From Streptomyces chryseus (GTDB taxonomy: Bacteria > Actinomycetota > Actinomycetes > Streptomycetales > Streptomycetaceae), in contig NZ_BMVO01000012.1 in assembly GCF_014650755.1 (NCBI RefSeq), positions 62,001-126,000 of the forward strand: a stretch of DNA of 64,000 nucleotides, in the 5' to 3' direction. The position numbers and the translations under genes were made by a program. The notes beneath the pieces are model-generated. The model ran no database searches. It worked only from the letters and a program-made list of their open reading frames with translations, and was not told where the DNA came from. Below, one piece after another: positions 62,780-64,000 of this stretch (within the stretch, counting starts at the first letter, position 1; each line of letters starts with the position of its first letter).

Positions 62780-63735
62780 GTGGCACCCGACCGACCTCCG
62801 CCGAGCAGCACCTCGGGGACCGGCTGGCCGCCCTGGTGGACGGCGAGCTGAGCCACGACGTCCGCGAGCGTGTCCTGTCGCACCTGGCGACCTGCGCCAA
62901 GTGCAAGGCCGAGGCCGACGCACAGCGCCGCCTGAAGAGCGTCTTCTCCACCGCCGCACCGCCGCCTCCGTCCGAGGGCCTGCTCGCCCGGCTCCAGGGG
63001 CTGCCCGGCGGCGGCCCTGGGGGCGACGACGGCGACGACCCGAGGCCGTTCGGTCCGGGAGGCTTCGGGCACGGAGTCTTCGGCGCGGACACCTCGAGAG
63101 GGAGACCCGGCCGGCCCGGCAGCACCTTCGACTTCGGCTACGCCCCGGCCCCCGGACACACCGGCGTGCTTCCCGGCGCCGCCCCCGGCCGTGGCTTCCG
63201 GATCCATGACGTGGGCCGCGCGGAGGCGGAGCGTTCGGGCGGGCGCGGCAGACGGCTGGCCTTCGCGGCCGCGAGCGCCGTATCGCTCGCCGCGTTCGCG
63301 CTCGGCGGCGCCATGCCGGTCGGCTCCGCGGGCGAGACCACCGCGCGGGGCGGCTCCGGCAACAGCGTCACGCCGCTGCGCGTGGCGGGCCCGAGCGGCG
63401 CCGCCACCGAGAACACCCGACGCCGTACGACGGGCAAGAGTCACGGTCTCGTGGCCGCGAGCGCCACGGCCGGCGCCGATGTCGGTGCGAACGACGCCGT
63501 GCCGGCCCGGCTCTTCGGAGCGGGACCGGGGCGGGGCGGCGCGCAGGGGCTTTCCCTGGCGCAGCCCTTCCCGGCGCCCCCGCTCACCGGTGAGGTCCCG
63601 TTGCCGCTGATACGGCGCTCGGGCTCCGCGCTGTCGCTCGCGTACGACCCGGGCCACCGCCCGGCGTTGAGAGCGGCGCCGTCGCCGCTTCGCCCGGCGA
63701 CTCCGTTGGCTCCCGGGCTGCCCGTTTCCCCCTGA
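62776..63735 (+). CDS. Zinc-motif anti-sigma factor (RseA-like) with possible membrane segment
   Basis: 319 residues from GTG 62776. The N-terminal ZAS domain has H-x3-C-x2-C in [13 protein letters not shown], preceded by [18 protein letters not shown] long Gly/Pro-rich linker follows, then a hydrophobic stretch near residue 160-180 ([20 protein letters not shown]) that may cross the membrane, and a Thr/Ser/Pro-rich tail. The mycobacterial counterpart is much shorter (about 154 residues). Coupled to the sigma gene by GTGA. Confidence 0.85.
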   Translation: MSGTRPTSAEQHLGDRLAALVDGELSHDVRERVLSHLATCAKCKAEADAQRRLKSVFSTAAPPPPSEGLLARLQGLPGGGPGGDDGDDPRPFGPGGFGHGVFGADTSRGRPGRPGSTFDFGYAPAPGHTGVLPGAAPGRGFRIHDVGRAEAERSGGRGRRLAFAAASAVSLAAFALGGAMPVGSAGETTARGGSGNSVTPLRVAGPSGAATENTRRRTTGKSHGLVAASATAGADVGANDAVPARLFGAGPGRGGAQGLSLAQPFPAPPLTGEVPLPLIRRSGSALSLAYDPGHRPALRAAPSPLRPATPLAPGLPVSP

Positions 63736-63829
63736 GGCTGGTTGAATCTCGGGAGGGGTGCCCCGCGAGGGGCACGGACAACGAAGTGGCACAGCCCTGC
63801 GGGCGTGCTCGTGGGGTTGCGGGGAGAGC

Positions 63830-64000
63830 ATGAACGAGGGCACGCCCACCGGTCCGAAGGCGAAGTGGTGGAGCCGTCCCGAGCCGGTCCAGGGGGCACC
63901 GGAGCGGGCCGAGGCTGCGTCGTCGACGCCTCCCGACGAGGAGCCCCGAGCGGCCGAAGCCGCCGAGCGCGCCCCCAAGGAGGCCGTGCCCGAGCCGTCG
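63830..64000 (+). CDS. HtrA/DegP-like serine protease, N-terminal fragment (gene leaves the window)
   Basis: The first 57 codons only. ATG 63830 has GGGGAGAG. The visible part is a polar, Glu/Ala/Pro-rich cytoplasmic leader (KAKWWSRPEPVQGAPE) with no catalytic domain yet. The call rests on position: after the sigma and anti-sigma genes, mycobacteria and streptomycetes have htrA, whose N-terminus is similarly disordered. Confidence 0.55.
   Translation, partial: MNEGTPTGPKAKWWSRPEPVQGAPERAEAASSTPPDEEPRAAEAAERAPKEAVPEPS

Overview
The window is high-GC actinobacterial DNA, almost certainly from a Streptomyces chromosome. Many starts are GTG or TTG, genes are coupled through 4-base or 8-base overlaps, TTA leucine codons are very rare, and the window carries mycothiol (mshB), SARP-type regulation and an Opp/BldK-like peptide transporter. 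No rRNA, tRNA, insertion sequence, phage gene or CRISPR array was seen.

Layout: (1) 1-4.2 kb, minus strand: 5' end of an arylamine N-acetyltransferase and a three-subunit succinate dehydrogenase of the Sdh1 type, led by a small coiled-coil protein. (2) 4.5-9.0 kb: an orphan peptide-binding lipoprotein with an unusual Lys-rich insertion, then the ribosome-associated GTPase TypA/BipA. (3) 9.5-21.1 kb: two tandem five-gene oligopeptide ABC transporter operons of identical gene order, clearly a duplication. (4) 21.3-27.3 kb: an S9 family peptidase, mshB, small membrane proteins and a membrane-anchored peptidoglycan-binding-type protein.

(5) 27.26-50.34 kb is an accessory biosynthetic island and the most interesting part. 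It encodes a minimal reducing type II polyketide synthase (ACP, ketosynthase, chain-length-factor-like partner, malonyltransferase, HadA/HadB-like dehydratase pair, ketoreductase) with no enoyl reductase, so a polyene chain is expected. Unusually it is combined with an AfsA-type enzyme translationally coupled to a HAD phosphatase. In gamma-butyrolactone and methylenomycin-furan pathways such a pair joins a beta-ketoacyl-ACP to dihydroxyacetone phosphate and removes the phosphate. A retinol-saturase-like flavoprotein, a SnoaL-like protein, a PmtA-like methyltransferase and a UbiA prenyltransferase could tailor the product. MFS and MMPL transporters, a Sfp-type phosphopantetheinyl transferase and a possibly Tat-exported lactonase-like beta-propeller complete the set. 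Regulation appears dense: a SARP, two paralogous MerR-like proteins, a soluble histidine kinase with a NarL-type regulator, a candidate NarL 7-2-7 site before the UbiA gene, and two TTA codons suggesting bldA dependence. I infer a polyenyl (or cyclised aryl-polyenyl) butenolide or furan, perhaps prenylated. I cannot tie it to a known compound from sequence alone.

(6) 50.5-64 kb: core genes in an order reminiscent of the mycobacterial Rv1177-Rv1224 region: fdxA, dapC, dapE, a LOG-like protein, a diverged FolP paralogue, a DivIVA-domain protein, DNA glycosylase I, enoyl-CoA hydratase, a DUF3117 protein, an O-methyltransferase with a probable ATT start, an ECF sigma factor behind a GGAACC-N16-CGTT promoter, its zinc-motif anti-sigma factor, and the 5' end of what is probably an HtrA-like protease.
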